NCBI GenBank assembly: GCA_013398175.1
Contig: VZRZ01006181.1
Location: forward strand, 1,945,641 to 2,009,640
Reading direction: 5' to 3'
Length of the DNA: 64,000 nt
DNA from: Climacteris rufus
Lineage: Eukaryota > Chordata > Aves > Passeriformes > Climacteridae
A model generated the notes under the pieces. That model was not told where the DNA came from. It saw nothing but the letters and a program-made list of their open reading frames with translations, and did not search any database. Position numbers and translations under genes: made by a program. Positions 22,620 to 34,400 of the stretch are shown here, piece after piece (the first letter of the stretch is position 1; each line of letters begins with the position of its first letter).

Positions 22620-24369
22620 CTTCATCCAAGCTGGATGAGTGCTGTCAAGTAGCTTTCTCAATTCTTTCACCAATTTGTCTTGATTGCATTGACACTCTCT
22701 TGGCATCCATATCCCGTGATTATTCCAGTGAGCACATTTATGATGAGGAAGGTTTATAGAAAGAGTGGGTTTCAGGTAAAGCTCACTGACAACAAATTTT
22801 GAATTCACATTTGGCAATATCTGCACTCAAAATTTGCTTTGAGGTGTTAAAGATTCATTCAGGCAAGTGAGGGAACAAACATGGCAGGTGATTCAGGAGT
22901 TGCATCCGAACTGCTCAAGCTTTTACAACATACATCTCGCTGGGAGGCTGTTGCATTTAAACAGGGCAATTGAAACTTCTGAGGCAAACCACAGACAAGT
23001 GAATTTCAAACTGGACCAATTTTAGCTAGCAAAATCTGGTTCTGGTTTGTGAGCAGAAGTACTTGAGGACATATATTTATTTCTTTAATTTTGTGACTTT
23101 AAAAAGGGATGGAAATGATCTTTTAAAAAATCCCAAAAGTATAATGGAATCAACTGTAAGTCTGTTCAGTCTGTTGCTCATCACAGGGCTAAGTACCCAC
23201 AAATTATTTATTTATCTATTTTTGTCAAGCCATTGCAGCCTTCTTCCCACTTTCTTACAAATGTGGTTTAGGCATGACCTAAAGGATGTGACCCTTCAAA
23301 CACAGGCAGGGGCATCATTTGCAGCATGAGTTCTTTTTAGTAGAGTCTACCAGAAATCACTTCCTGGCTCTCCCCTCCAGCAATGCAGACACACATACTT
23401 TCAGAGAAATCTCAACACCAGGTTCTTCACCATGGGGCATTACTTTTCCAGGGTGGAGTTCGTGATCTGTCTGCTTTGTTTCCTTTTCAAGATGTGCTCT
23501 GTCCCAAGGAAGACTTTAACCCACTCTAAATTTCCTTATTTCCAAGTGTGATAGGTGAGCTACTGATTAAAATGCATATGAGGATGAGGTGCTTTTGCGC
23601 ATTCTGTCCCAAACTTACTGATTTTTGTGTCCTCTGTAAGATGAAGCCAAAATTTTTTTAGTTTACTTATCACACAGACTTAATAAACTACAATGTGTGC
23701 ACTTTAAGCACTACAAGGTAAAAGGGAAGAAAGGGGCTCCAAAGCCCACAGATGTATTTCTTTCATGTTTGCACATTCCCTGTACAGTACCAGGACAGAA
23801 GTGCACCCTCCATGAGAGTCATAACTTTCTTACTTCTAATTTCATTATTGCTGTTTCTAATTTAATCAGATGCTGTAAACGAGATGAGATTGAGTGTAGT
23901 CAGTCAAACATATCTTTTCCCAGGAACCTCACACTGCTGTAAGGAACTCCACAAAGAAATCCATGAGGCAAAACCCTGCCCTGAATAGCACTGGAGGTGG
24001 GCTGGGTTGTGAGGGGAGGTCACTTCGCTGACATGGCCTGGGCTGAAAGAAATTATACTCTTCAGCCTTAGGCAATCCCATTGAGATTTACTGCTAATGA
24101 AACAATACAGACCCCTGTGGCCCACTTGTATTTCTGAAGAATGATATTATTTTGCCTCCCCCTTTGTGTTCTTCAGGCTCCTTCCTAAAGTCCTGAAGAA
24201 TGCTGATATAATAAGTGCTTAACTGCTTCCAGCCCACAGCTGGCTAAAATCATGGGTGAATGTAGCAGCACTTGGATGCTAGCACATTATTTTAACACAG
24301 TATTTTGGGATCTTTTGGGGATGCTAAGTGCTGTATGAATCCTGTGCATCATTGTCGAGTAAATTGTGT
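22620..24369. other. Unique non-coding DNA
   Basis: No gene, repeat or RNA gene recognised. Short open frames only; composition ordinary and AT-rich. Confidence 0.5.
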
Positions 24370-24640
24370 CACCTTGTAAGTTAATTTCTAATTACACAAT
24401 TATTTTATGTGACATTAATAAAAAGTAATGTGAGATTTTTCAGCAAACTATAATTTTAATTAAATAATTTGTTTTGGAGACCAAGTGATTTATTAACTCG
24501 TTATTAGACCTACTTTAGAGTTGAAGCCATTTTTACTAGAGCCCTGGCATAAAATTGTTAATAGTTGGTAATGCTATTGTCATAAGCAATGGTTTCATTT
24601 AGAACAAATTACAAAGGATTATTTCTTTTTAAAAGAGTAT
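24370..24640. promoter_or_regulatory. AT-rich conserved-element-like block
   Basis: The block is dense in homeodomain core words: AGTTAATTTCTAATTACAC, TTTTAATTAAATAATTTG, TTATTAACTCGTTATTAG and TTGTTAATAG. It has no simple-repeat structure and no coding frame. This texture is typical of deeply conserved developmental enhancers, but similarity to other species cannot be tested here. Confidence 0.3.
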
Positions 24641-27600
24641 TTGATCTCGGGGATAATAATAATAAAGAATAACTTACTTCATTACACTTTTCCTATCTTT
24701 GATCATCACTTGGAAGACTGGTTGTATAGAGGTCACCTCACCTGCTATTCTTCCCATACAGCAGCTATTTCTGGGATGGAACAGGCTGTGTATTTTTTTG
24801 CATTCACTCAGCAACTAATGAAGTTTGTGGGGGGCAAGTGGTTTCAGCACTGAGCTTCTGCCAGATGTTGCCACCCCACAGCAGGGACAGCTGAATGGCT
24901 CATGAAGCAGCCCCTTCCCTAGAACAGTTTTACAGCCAGCCTGGTAAAGTAAGCTGACATCAATTTGATTCATGCTAATCGAGTGAGCTGTAAAGTGCAG
25001 CAGCTGACCCAAGAGCTGTTTGGTTGTCCCTTATGTGGAATCTGCAATCTCTGGGAGAGAGGTTTGATGGAGAGCTGCAGGCCATAATGCCCTCAGCCAT
25101 CCCAGCTTAATTTGCTGATGCAAGTGTGGCAGCACTCTCTAACAGAGCAGGCATTTAGTTCAGGAAAAGGAGAATTCACTTTATCTGCTGGGGGAATGAA
25201 AAGAGGCAGAGCATACAGATGCGTGGTGCAATTGTTCAGGATGCTGATGCTAACACCTACACTTAAATATAGGGAGGGATGAAAGGAGAGGTATAGACCC
25301 ACTGAGAAGTCAAGGCTTCTGATTTTTTCAGCCACAACATGGGCTCCAGCAATGAGCACTGGAAGACTTTTTGGCTCTGTTTTTTTGCACAGCAGCCCCC
25401 TGTGGTACCCAGCAGTCTGTTATTAGATTCAGTAGCTGCACATCCAGCAGTGCATGTGTACTGCTCAGAGCTGTTGCCATTAAGTATTGATACAATTAGG
25501 CTAGGGAGGATTTGTAGGAGAGTGATGTATTACTGTAACTATATCTAGTTCTCCTCAAAGGGACTGGAAATCTTCACAGGTTCTTCCAGGTCTGAACCCT
25601 GGGTCAGAATTTGTGCAAGGCTTGCCAAGGTCAGGTCATTTACTGTTTTGGTTTTTGAAGTTAAAGTTTCTTGCCTGTGAAAGTCACATACCTGAATATC
25701 AAATGCAGAATCTGAACAAGGAGAGACAATTCTCTGAGCAGAATGCTCCCTGGAAACCTCTGACCCCCAGGAAACATGTAGGCATTGTGAGGGAAAGGCT
25801 GAAGTCTGTGATTGAGTGTGTAGGGTGAGCAGGGGAGAGATCACCTGTAAGAGCAGCCACCTACACCTTCTCTTTTACGCTCATTGTAAATAAATTGCAT
25901 TTATCATTACCCGCACCCTTTGTCTCCAGGCTTCTGAGGTGTTGAAAGCTCCAGTTAAATGGCTTGCCCAAAGAAAACATTGTCACATTTGCATAATATT
26001 TTCATAGACACCTAGCTCAACCTGAGCCTGAAGGGAGACAGGGATGTTCCCTGCATATTTTATATTCTTGTCCCCAATTCCCACCAAAGCTAACTCTAAA
26101 TTGTGGTATGGATATGTGTATAATAGAGACAGAGAGACATGGCTGAGAGGTCTGAATTTGTCTGGGATATTTTCAGACACTTCTAGTTTAAGAAGCAACT
26201 TACACCCCATAGAAAACTCTTAAACAGTGCTATTTAGAAACAAATCAGCTTCCATTTCACCTCTTTCTCAGTATTCCTCTTCTCTCATTCTTCATTACTA
26301 GGGACATCTGCATGAAAACAGAATTTTTTTTTTTTAATGTATCTTGGGTGTTCATCTGCCTCTGCTGATTATCCCCTCCCTCCCCTCTCCTTCTGAAGTC
26401 ATTATCTTCTGATTGCATTACATTTGCAGCCATCCCACCGCGGGCTCTCTTCTCATCAAATTCCCCAGCTAAGCAAGGGAAAGGATAGGTCAGCTTGTGG
26501 AGAGGAAACCTCAGGAAGAGCCTGGCCCTGGCAGAAGGGGTGTTGTGGTCCTGTCTATGTCACTCTCTCTCAGCCACCATCACACCCAACCACTGGTATT
26601 TCTGTAGGCACAATGAACTCAGTCAAGTTTCTCCCACAGATGGTGTTGGAACAAGAGCTGGGGGAAGTATTTTTGATGAGACGTGTATTTGCTGCAAAAT
26701 GCAATGTTATTCGTGTCACCTACCCTGCAGATGTTTGTAAGCTTGAATTGAATTAAGGAAACTTTCATTACAGGAGTGGGGAGAGTAACTGAAGATGTAA
26801 AATCCTGTTCATTTCCTTGAAACCAGAACTGGAAGCCTTAATTACAATAGAGTTACACTCAGTCTTGCTCTGGGCAAGTAATATTTGTTTAACTGAAGTG
26901 GAACATTTTCCTAAGGAGAAATTGAAGGAGATCCTTCTCACAACAAATGCAACCAAAATTTGTGTCCTTACTTTGAGTCAGAAGGTGGATTTTGTCACAT
27001 TTGTGTCCAGTTAAAGCAGCAAAGTTTTGACAATTGGTCATCCTGTGTGATAGAAAATAATACCTTTCATCTCTTGAAACATCTTAACAGACTTAAATGG
27101 TGGAACTGTCCTGATGAGTGTCAATCAACAAGACAGAGCACAAGCTTAGCAAGGGCACAAAATTAGTGCAAACCTTGAACCAAACTCCCAGATATTCTGT
27201 CATTCGGGTCTGCGTTTCAAGGTACACCTGTCAGACAATCTCTATCAACAATAATCTTGTCCTTTGACTGCACCCGTTTAGGGTTGAAACCAAATTCATA
27301 CATCTCCAATATTTTTCATATTTATATTTTCCTGTTCATACTTCCTTCATCCAGAAAAGGAAGCTCCAAATTAAATTGATAAAATTCTATCCTAAAAGAA
27401 GAACTTCAGAGTAGTTAGTAGGGCTCTGGGTAGCGCACTTGGCAGAGAGCTTTCTTAAGAAACCTCTTTCCACTGGATGCATCCGAAGAACATTGCCATT
27501 GTTCCTTTCCTGCTCCTAACTACATGCAAGTGGTGTCACAAAGAACATTGTGTTTGTTTCCATTGTTCTAACCCAGCTCCTTCTTTGAAAATATTGCAAG

Positions 27601-28507
27601 CAATGGGAATAGGTCTCTCTTATTTCTTGTAGCAAAACCCACATGTGTCCAAGACAGTAACTGGGCCATAATGGCAATACAAAGCAAGTGACAGAACAAT
27701 TTGTAAACAATTTTGTACAGGTTGAGAATGACAACCCTTTCTTCCCAGACAGATGCCTAAGCTGTTCTGATTTTCCCCAGGAGGCATTGCAAAGATAATT
27801 CTAACTAACAGCTCCAATACATGTGTACACTTTGTATCTTTGGATGGGGGATGCCAGCAAATATTGAATTTACTTCTAGAATTAAGTGACCATGCAGCAG
27901 CATGTTATTGCATTTAATGCTGCTTCTGTACTGCAAAGAGTATCAGTGATAGAAATCAGTTTAAATGTAGGATGATCTGATTTCCCAGTATTCCATTACA
28001 GCTGGGAGCTCTGCAGTGTTACTGCAGAGGGCTTGGCATCTCTAAGTCGATGGGTACATCTGTCTCAGGAGGTATTTGCAAAAGTATAGACAGCACAGTG
28101 GGTGGCTCGATCCTTCAGTCCTTTGTTTGTTCCTTAAGGATATGTCAAGGACAAGATCATGATCTCATTTCTATTTTAAATCATCTAGGTGAATTAATTT
28201 CAAAAGAGTTGAGGATTTGTGTTGGGGTTTGTCCCCTGTGGGGATTTTCTTGAGATGGGAGTAGACAGGGTGACTTCAGGTATGCAAAAGACAGTGCTTA
28301 ACTTGAAACCAAGTATTTATGCAGAATTAATTCCCTGTGGATACTTCCCAGGGTTGATCCATACTTAAAGATGATAAGGGAGATGGTTAGGTTACTCCCA
28401 GTTGTGTATCCTTTGGGGAGATTAGCCAGAAAATAAGTCTGAGGCCAGCAATAGCACAGCATCTGGTTATCCCAGCACGTATCCTGCTTCATATGCTATA
28501 TATTATG

Positions 28508-28511
<4 letters not shown>
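24641..28511. other. Unique non-coding DNA
   Basis: No gene or repeat family recognised, apart from a T12 tract at 26,324-26,335. Paired antisense open frames (25,545-25,844 minus with 25,613-25,828 plus; 26,424-26,756 plus) are unconvincing. A faint MIR-like word, GTTAAATGGCTTGCCCAAAG, occurs near 25,953 but its flanks do not support the family well. Confidence 0.45.

Positions 28512-28539
<28 letters not shown>
28512..28539. repeat. A28 homopolymer
   Basis: Twenty-eight uninterrupted adenines follow TATATTATGTCTT. The tract could be the poly(A) tail of a retrocopy, but I see no AATAAA just upstream, no recognisable gene text before it and no flanking target-site duplication. A simple microsatellite is equally possible. 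Such a pure run is likely length-polymorphic. Confidence 0.9.
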
Positions 28540-28542
<3 letters not shown>

Positions 28543-29440
28543 GAGAAGAAAAACAGCAGAGGAATTCACATTGTTGAAGTTAGTCACTGGATTAAATTGC
28601 CATTTGTCAATAGCAATGTAATTTTTATTATAAATTACAGCAGCATAACTCTCAGACACATTTTATCAATGTGTTTCAAATTATTTAATAACAATATTTT
28701 TCAAAAAATAAGCACTGCCACTTGTTTTCACCCCACCCCTTTTAAATTCAGTCCATTCTCAGGGTTTCCATCAGTGTAATAGCCAACTCTGCAAAAACTC
28801 CAATGAAATTAACTATCACCAGGAGTATTACAATCCATTGCCGTAAACAAAGTCTTTTTTTCCCTCCCCAATCAATGACCTGCTGTGTTGCTGCTAAGAG
28901 GACTGTACACAAGTTGCACAGAAAGGAATTTGCTTGCAAGTTCCTCAGACTTTGTTTGTTTGGTTTTCGTGGTGGAGAGAGGGCAGGAGAAGAATATCAT
29001 GGAAGGATTCAGAAATTGTTTCACTGAAATTAACATTTATTGCAAAGATGGAATTCTTCAATTTGCAGAAAGGGACATATTCAACCTATACATTGGAAGA
29101 AAATTTTCATAGCAGAAATGGGAGAAAGGCAGAAAATAGGAAGGAAATCTCAGAGAATGTGACTCCTGTCTTTATTTGTGACGTTATTTGCAGACAGAAA
29201 AACGTCTTCATATTCTGCTACTGGTTTACAAATGTACCCTAATTGTTTCCAATCTTGTCCTTCCCTGTTTCAGTCCTGGTTTATCCTACAGTTTTACCAT
29301 TGTATGTTCAGGCTGACTTCCCTGCTTCTGCAGCCCTGAGCATCCCACACTCAGTCTGCCAGTGTGCCACAATCATTTTATTCATCCTCATTTTATACAA
29401 ACTTCAATTTTCTTTAAAAACCTGAATAACCATGGATATT
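28540..29440. other. Unique non-coding DNA
   Basis: No gene or repeat recognised. Overlapping open frames at 28,803-29,242 on the plus strand have no domain. Confidence 0.5.
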
Positions 29441-29523
29441 TCTTTCTCTTTTTATTTTCAGGTAAGTGGCCATTCCTGTTTTTGTAAGAACGGTGAAGGA
29501 TCAGCAAACCTCAGCTCTGAAAG
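29441..29523 (+). promoter_or_regulatory. Candidate recursive splice site
   Basis: A pyrimidine tract, TCTTTCTCTTTTTATTTTCA (29,441-29,460), completes a CAG at 29,461 and is followed without a gap by GTAAGTGG. A perfect acceptor therefore abuts a perfect donor, leaving a zero-length exon. A branch-point-like CTGAATAAC lies about 30 bases upstream of the AG. Sixty-two bases later, AAAG/GTAGTT (29,523/29,524) could be the donor of the short recursive-splice exon known from vertebrate examples. In vertebrates such sites have been described in very long introns, often of neuronal genes. Neither the host gene nor use of the site can be seen here. Confidence 0.4.
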
Positions 29524-30200
29524 GTAGTTTTTGTGGTACGGTTTCTTTCCAAGCACCTTGAAGTATTTTCCTCATCTGAGTTTGTACAGCACCTTGGCAG
29601 GAGGTTTGAGATAGTAAAACTGGGATTTAACCTTAACCAAACAATAATTTATTTTCTTTGATTTTCATGGTTTAGTCTAGCCTTACTGAGGTGCCCAGAA
29701 ATAAGGAGCTAAAGGTACAGTGGGAGGAGACATTGTTCATGGATCTTCAACCACTAGGAACAAAACCATGAAGGGCTGTCAGCACAGGGGGGAGTCAGGC
29801 TGTACAAAGCTCTTCCCAATACAGGGACAGCTGATACAGGTGCACTGGCCATTGCCTATTCTGATTGCTTTCACATTATCCTCGGTGGGTGCCTGGATAG
29901 GTGCCTTAGAGGAACACAGTGGAGACTTACATATGCATCAGAGCCAAAGTGTTCAAAATAGTTTGTACACATTTCCACATCTGGCATGGTTTGATACCAG
30001 CTCATGTCTGACTCTATCTTCTGCTTTTTGCTACTCATGGGGATGAGACATTGTTTAATAATGCCAACCAGGACCAAGGCATAATAGTTGTTTATCTCAG
30101 AATCAGACAATTGCCTTTAGTAGTTGTGAAGTTTTTAAGTCATATACTCTTATTTGTTTGGGGTGGGTTTTTTGTGTGTTGTGAATCTGGAATATTTTCT
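29524..30200. other. Unique non-coding DNA
   Basis: Nothing recognised beyond ordinary AT-rich sequence and short open frames on both strands. Confidence 0.5.
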
Positions 30201-30236
30201 TCCTCTCTCTCTCTCTCCCTCCCTCCCTCTTCCCTT
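30201..30236. repeat. CT/CCT microsatellite
   Basis: A pyrimidine-only tract starting with (CT)n and passing into CCCT units. It yields a low-complexity R/E-rich frame on the opposite strand, which is not a gene. Confidence 0.9.
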
Positions 30237-33200
30237 CTATGCATGAAGCTGTTTAAAATTATTAAAAATAAAGTAGTGACACTATATTTATTTTCGCAGA
30301 TGTAGAGATTGATCTTTAGGGAAGAAATCTTAATGACATAAGCAGTATCAATCATTGGGGAAAATATTGTCACAACATGAGATTAATTTTACTTTAAATG
30401 CAGGGTTTTAAGAGTAATTCCATGGGAAGGAAAAAAGATGACATAAATTGCTTCGATACAGAGAAACCCAATTCTCTGATATGTAAGACAGTTTTATAGG
30501 TCTCTGATTTGGTGCTTGGTAATTTTTGATGCTGAATGGACAGTTATTTTTTTGTGTGACTAAACTATTCTCTCAAATGAGTTAGTTGGACACAGCTCTG
30601 AGTATAACCAAGAAATGAAAGCCTGGAATACATGAAGTATCAATATTAATTAATGAGTCTTGGACTCACATAGGAAATTGCCTTAAACCTTCAACCTTCT
30701 CAAAATATCTTGAAGTGGGATTACTGACATAAAGGATTTGATCTAATTATCACTGCTAATTTCCTTTATGATGGTGGTAGCAACGCTGTTGTGAAAAAAA
30801 AGCACAGTCAAGATTAGTCACCTACAGTATGTGTTAATCCCTTATCTGTATTACTAATATTTTAAAACTAAATCTTTTAGAAATTATCACCACCCGTCCT
30901 CCTTCACAGTTTATTCAGTGTAGGCAATTAGATAGCTCAATTATTTCATCCTGATGTGCTGGGGTTTGGGTTTTATTTCTTGAAGCTTTCTTTTCCTGAA
31001 ATTTGCATTATTGGTTACACTTTTTCAGCCTTTTTTGCCACCTGAACTGCTAGCTGTACACCGTAAGAGTAGGAGGCAGATAGATTGAAATGATTTAGCA
31101 AGATTATGTGTTTTTCCCTCTGGCTTAGCCATTAGAGGTAAGCAAACTCAGTGAAATAAACAAAACCCAAGAAAATAGTGATGAGGGGGCAGGAGAGTAA
31201 TCACAAAAAAAGGCATCTGGAAGATACAGCACCTTCATCTCCTTGATGTAAATTTTTATTTTTTGGGTGTGCTTAAAATATGCAGTTGTGAGGAAGCCTA
31301 TGTCTCACAAGAAGCAGCTCTAAGCCCAGCACTTTTTTACTAGGACAGTGCAGAGAGGTCTCATGGGGACAGTGGGAGGTATGGGCACTCCCCTATCTCT
31401 GCACAGGGAAGGTAGGGAGATACTTGTTCCAACAGCTTCCTGGGGAGCAGGGACTCCTAGCACATCACTCATCATGCCTTAACAGGCCAAATTATCTCAG
31501 AGAAAAAGCCCATGTGGGCTTGGATGCTCTGCGAGCCCCAGCACCTGCCAGAAGAATGTATAGTCTGTAGGTTCCTGAAAGAACCAACCAACTCAGTCCC
31601 CTCCCAGCCCTCAGTCTTGGAACAAAGAAAACTCGGCTGACAACCTGCTGCCTCTGATGCTGACACAGAGAAATGTTACCTATCTGTGCAGTTCATTATC
31701 TGGTACTTGGATCTTAGTGAATAAAGTTGCTGCAGAAGAAATCCCATAGCCACCAATGTCATATTAGACAGCACAACATGCTATCAGCTCTTAAATGTCC
31801 AACTCATCACCAAAAATTGGTTCCTCTGAACAGCAATCCCATGCAGAGATCATTTTTCCCTTGATGCTTCCTTTGCCTTTTTTCCCCTGTGTCCAGGTTT
31901 TCTTCCTTATGTACTTTGAATAGTCAAGTGATCTCTTCTTACATAGATCTTGAAGTATTTTAATTCACACACAAACCTCATCTGGAAATGAAGGTGTTTT
32001 ATTGTTGCTTTGATTTGTTTCTAATGTTGTTTTATTGACAATTGTTTCTGGGTAATGATCCAAACCTCTACAGTGCTTTTACATCAACATGTGATGCTTT
32101 GATAGAAGATGAGAGTTTCGGAGATGGCTGTGTAGCTGACAAGCTTTGATTCAGCAGTTGTGCCAACAGGTACAGGACCTACCCCCTGCTTCTGAACAGA
32201 ATGCAATTAAAAAAGTACCAGTTTTTAGAGAGCTGTCTCATTGTTGTGCCTCAAAACAGCTGAGCAATAAAGGGCAACACACAAAATAAATGTGAGAATA
32301 TCTGGCAAATTCTTGTGTGATAGTGACACCTTGCAAATTAGCAAACAGAGATGATAATAACAATAAGAAAAAAAAAAAAGAGCAAATATGGTGAATCACA
32401 AAATGCACTTTATTCACTTATTCTGAAAGTTGCTAGTTGACTATACCTTTCTAATTCTCTGGAGCAGATTTCATATGAGTAATAAACCTTTGATAATATG
32501 GCACCACTCCCCTGTAAGCATCAATCTTTGCTGAGCATCTCAGCAATATTATTGCAGGTAGAGATCTTTACGTAGAATGTATTAATGAGCCTTTTACATG
32601 TAAAAAGAGGTGAGGGAGGAACACTGGAAGTTTCTATCAGCTGCTCTGTGCAGCAGAACAGAGCACTATGTTTGGAAGGAAATGTGGGCTGTAGAAAATG
32701 ATGGAGGCTGTGCAGGCGTGCATTTATCCTCTGTGACTCGGAGAAAGAAAGGATGAATGTAATGGGAGCAATCATAAATGTTTATGTCTGCGTGCCTATG
32801 CAGACATACACTTAACACTTGCAAACTCAGGTGTACACAAGCTCATACTTGTGTCACTCTGTGGCACTGGAGACCTCAGAGAGATGAGGAAGGAGGCCTG
32901 TGTAATTTACTCTCTCTATTTTATAGACCCAGAAAAGTGGACATTACTAGTTCTCAAGTCATTAGGTAAACATCATCAACGAGGTGACTAGGACTCTGGC
33001 TGTTTCAATCCTTGCCCACCACAATATCCTGTGAGAAATATTGACAGCTGATGCAGGATCTCTGCAAACCAGCAAGAGAAGGAAGAGCACTCCCAACTAT
33101 CATGAGGGAAGTGTGAAGGGTTTGTTTGGGATTCTTACACTTCTCTGTCTCCCACTCCACCCCCTGGCCCCAAGGTCTCAGAACGAAATGAATCTCATAT

Positions 33201-34209
33201 CTTTCTTTAAAAAAAAACTCCACTGTGTGTAAAAAACCCTCTAGTGATTTACCTACGTTTTGAAAACTTCACAGGGAAAAAGGATTAGAGAGCTGCTACT
33301 TTTTTTTTTATTTATTTAGGCTTTTAAATGAAAGCATAGCTCTTTGGGAGATGTCTGGCACCTTCTTTAAAATCTGACCCTCTTCTGATGTTTCTAATTC
33401 ATCATTGACTCACTTCTCAAGTTTCCTTTTCACCTTTTCAAAATGGGTTCCATACTACTTGAACTCACCAGGTTCTTTCAAAGAAAGTACATTTGAAGCT
33501 TCTAAGACAATCTGCTTTTTTTGATAGGGTGTTGCTAAGAATCACTGAAAACATTTTCCAATTGTTATATGTCACCTATACTTTGCTGAGTCCCATATTT
33601 CAAAAATGACTTGTCTAAATCTCCCTGCAAAATGCTCTCTATGAATCAGGCAAACAGTCCTTTCTAGCTGCAGGCAGTGTAAGCTTCTGAACTGGAAAGC
33701 ACCTTGTCTGTGAAGTGAAGAGGTATAAAAGAGCAGTCAGACTCTCTTTTGGTATAAACATGGCTGATACTACCATTTTTTCAAGAAAACAGTGGGTACT
33801 CTGCCTCACTATCAAAATAGTACCAGAGTTGTGTTATGAGAGTGTTCTCTTGCTTGTGGAAGGCTTTCCCAGAAGATTAGACGTGTCACGAGATTTATCT
33901 GAGAAGCAAATGGGCAGGGAAACACTGCACACTGGCTGCACCTGCCTCATCTTCAGAGCTAAGCAGCCAGACTTTAACTTTGGCTCCTTGCAGAGATTTG
34001 TTTCACATGCTATTATCTGTGGGCAGAGGTGCAGTCAGAAGTGTGGGTTGTCTGTCTGTCTACCTGCCTGGGTTGTTTTCCTGCACTTGAAAGCCTCCCA
34101 TTGCTGACCTAGCTTGCTTGCCAGTCCCTCACCAAACCTCGGGATAGCAGGTGTTTAGCTGAGCAACATGGGCAGCATTGGAGCCTGCCACGGATGGTCT
34201 GTAAATCAG
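30237..34209. other. Unique non-coding DNA
   Basis: No gene or repeat family seen. 30,820-30,960 is AT-rich with GTTAATCCCTTATCTG and AGGCAATTAGATAGCTCAAT and looks element-like. A12 at about 32,369-32,380 and a T-rich run at 33,301-33,318 are simple tracts. The frame at 33,715-34,107 (130 codons, plus) has no domain and no exon signals at its edges. Confidence 0.45.
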
Positions 34210-34400
34210 TTTGCACTGTGCAGTAAGGCTCTGGCTTAATGATGACTCAGAAGAAAAATGTTATTAATATTTAATGTGCAAGCCGAATGTCTAGCGTGCT
34301 ATTATTAGTTACACATCATGAGGGGTGCAGTATTGGCTACCAGTCAATGCAGGTCGCTTCCTCCAATGTTCTCATTCTGCAGACTTAATTCGTACTGTAT
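34210..34400. promoter_or_regulatory. Conserved-element-like block
   Basis: The stretch combines GGCTTAATGATGACTCAG (an AP-1-type TGACTCA inside a TAATGA context), ATGTTATTAATATTTAATG, GCTATTATTAGTTACACATC and GCAGTATTGGCTACC. It includes a few CpGs and no coding frame or simple repeat. This is the texture of a developmental enhancer, inferred from appearance alone. Confidence 0.28.

Noticed and set aside
24770..24795. GGAACAGGCTG word resembling CR1
   Set aside because: A single shared word; surrounding sequence does not match CR1.
27420..27470. tRNA-like text (GGGTAGCGCACTTGGCAGAG)
   Set aside because: No complete A and B boxes, no cloverleaf pairing and no acceptor stem.
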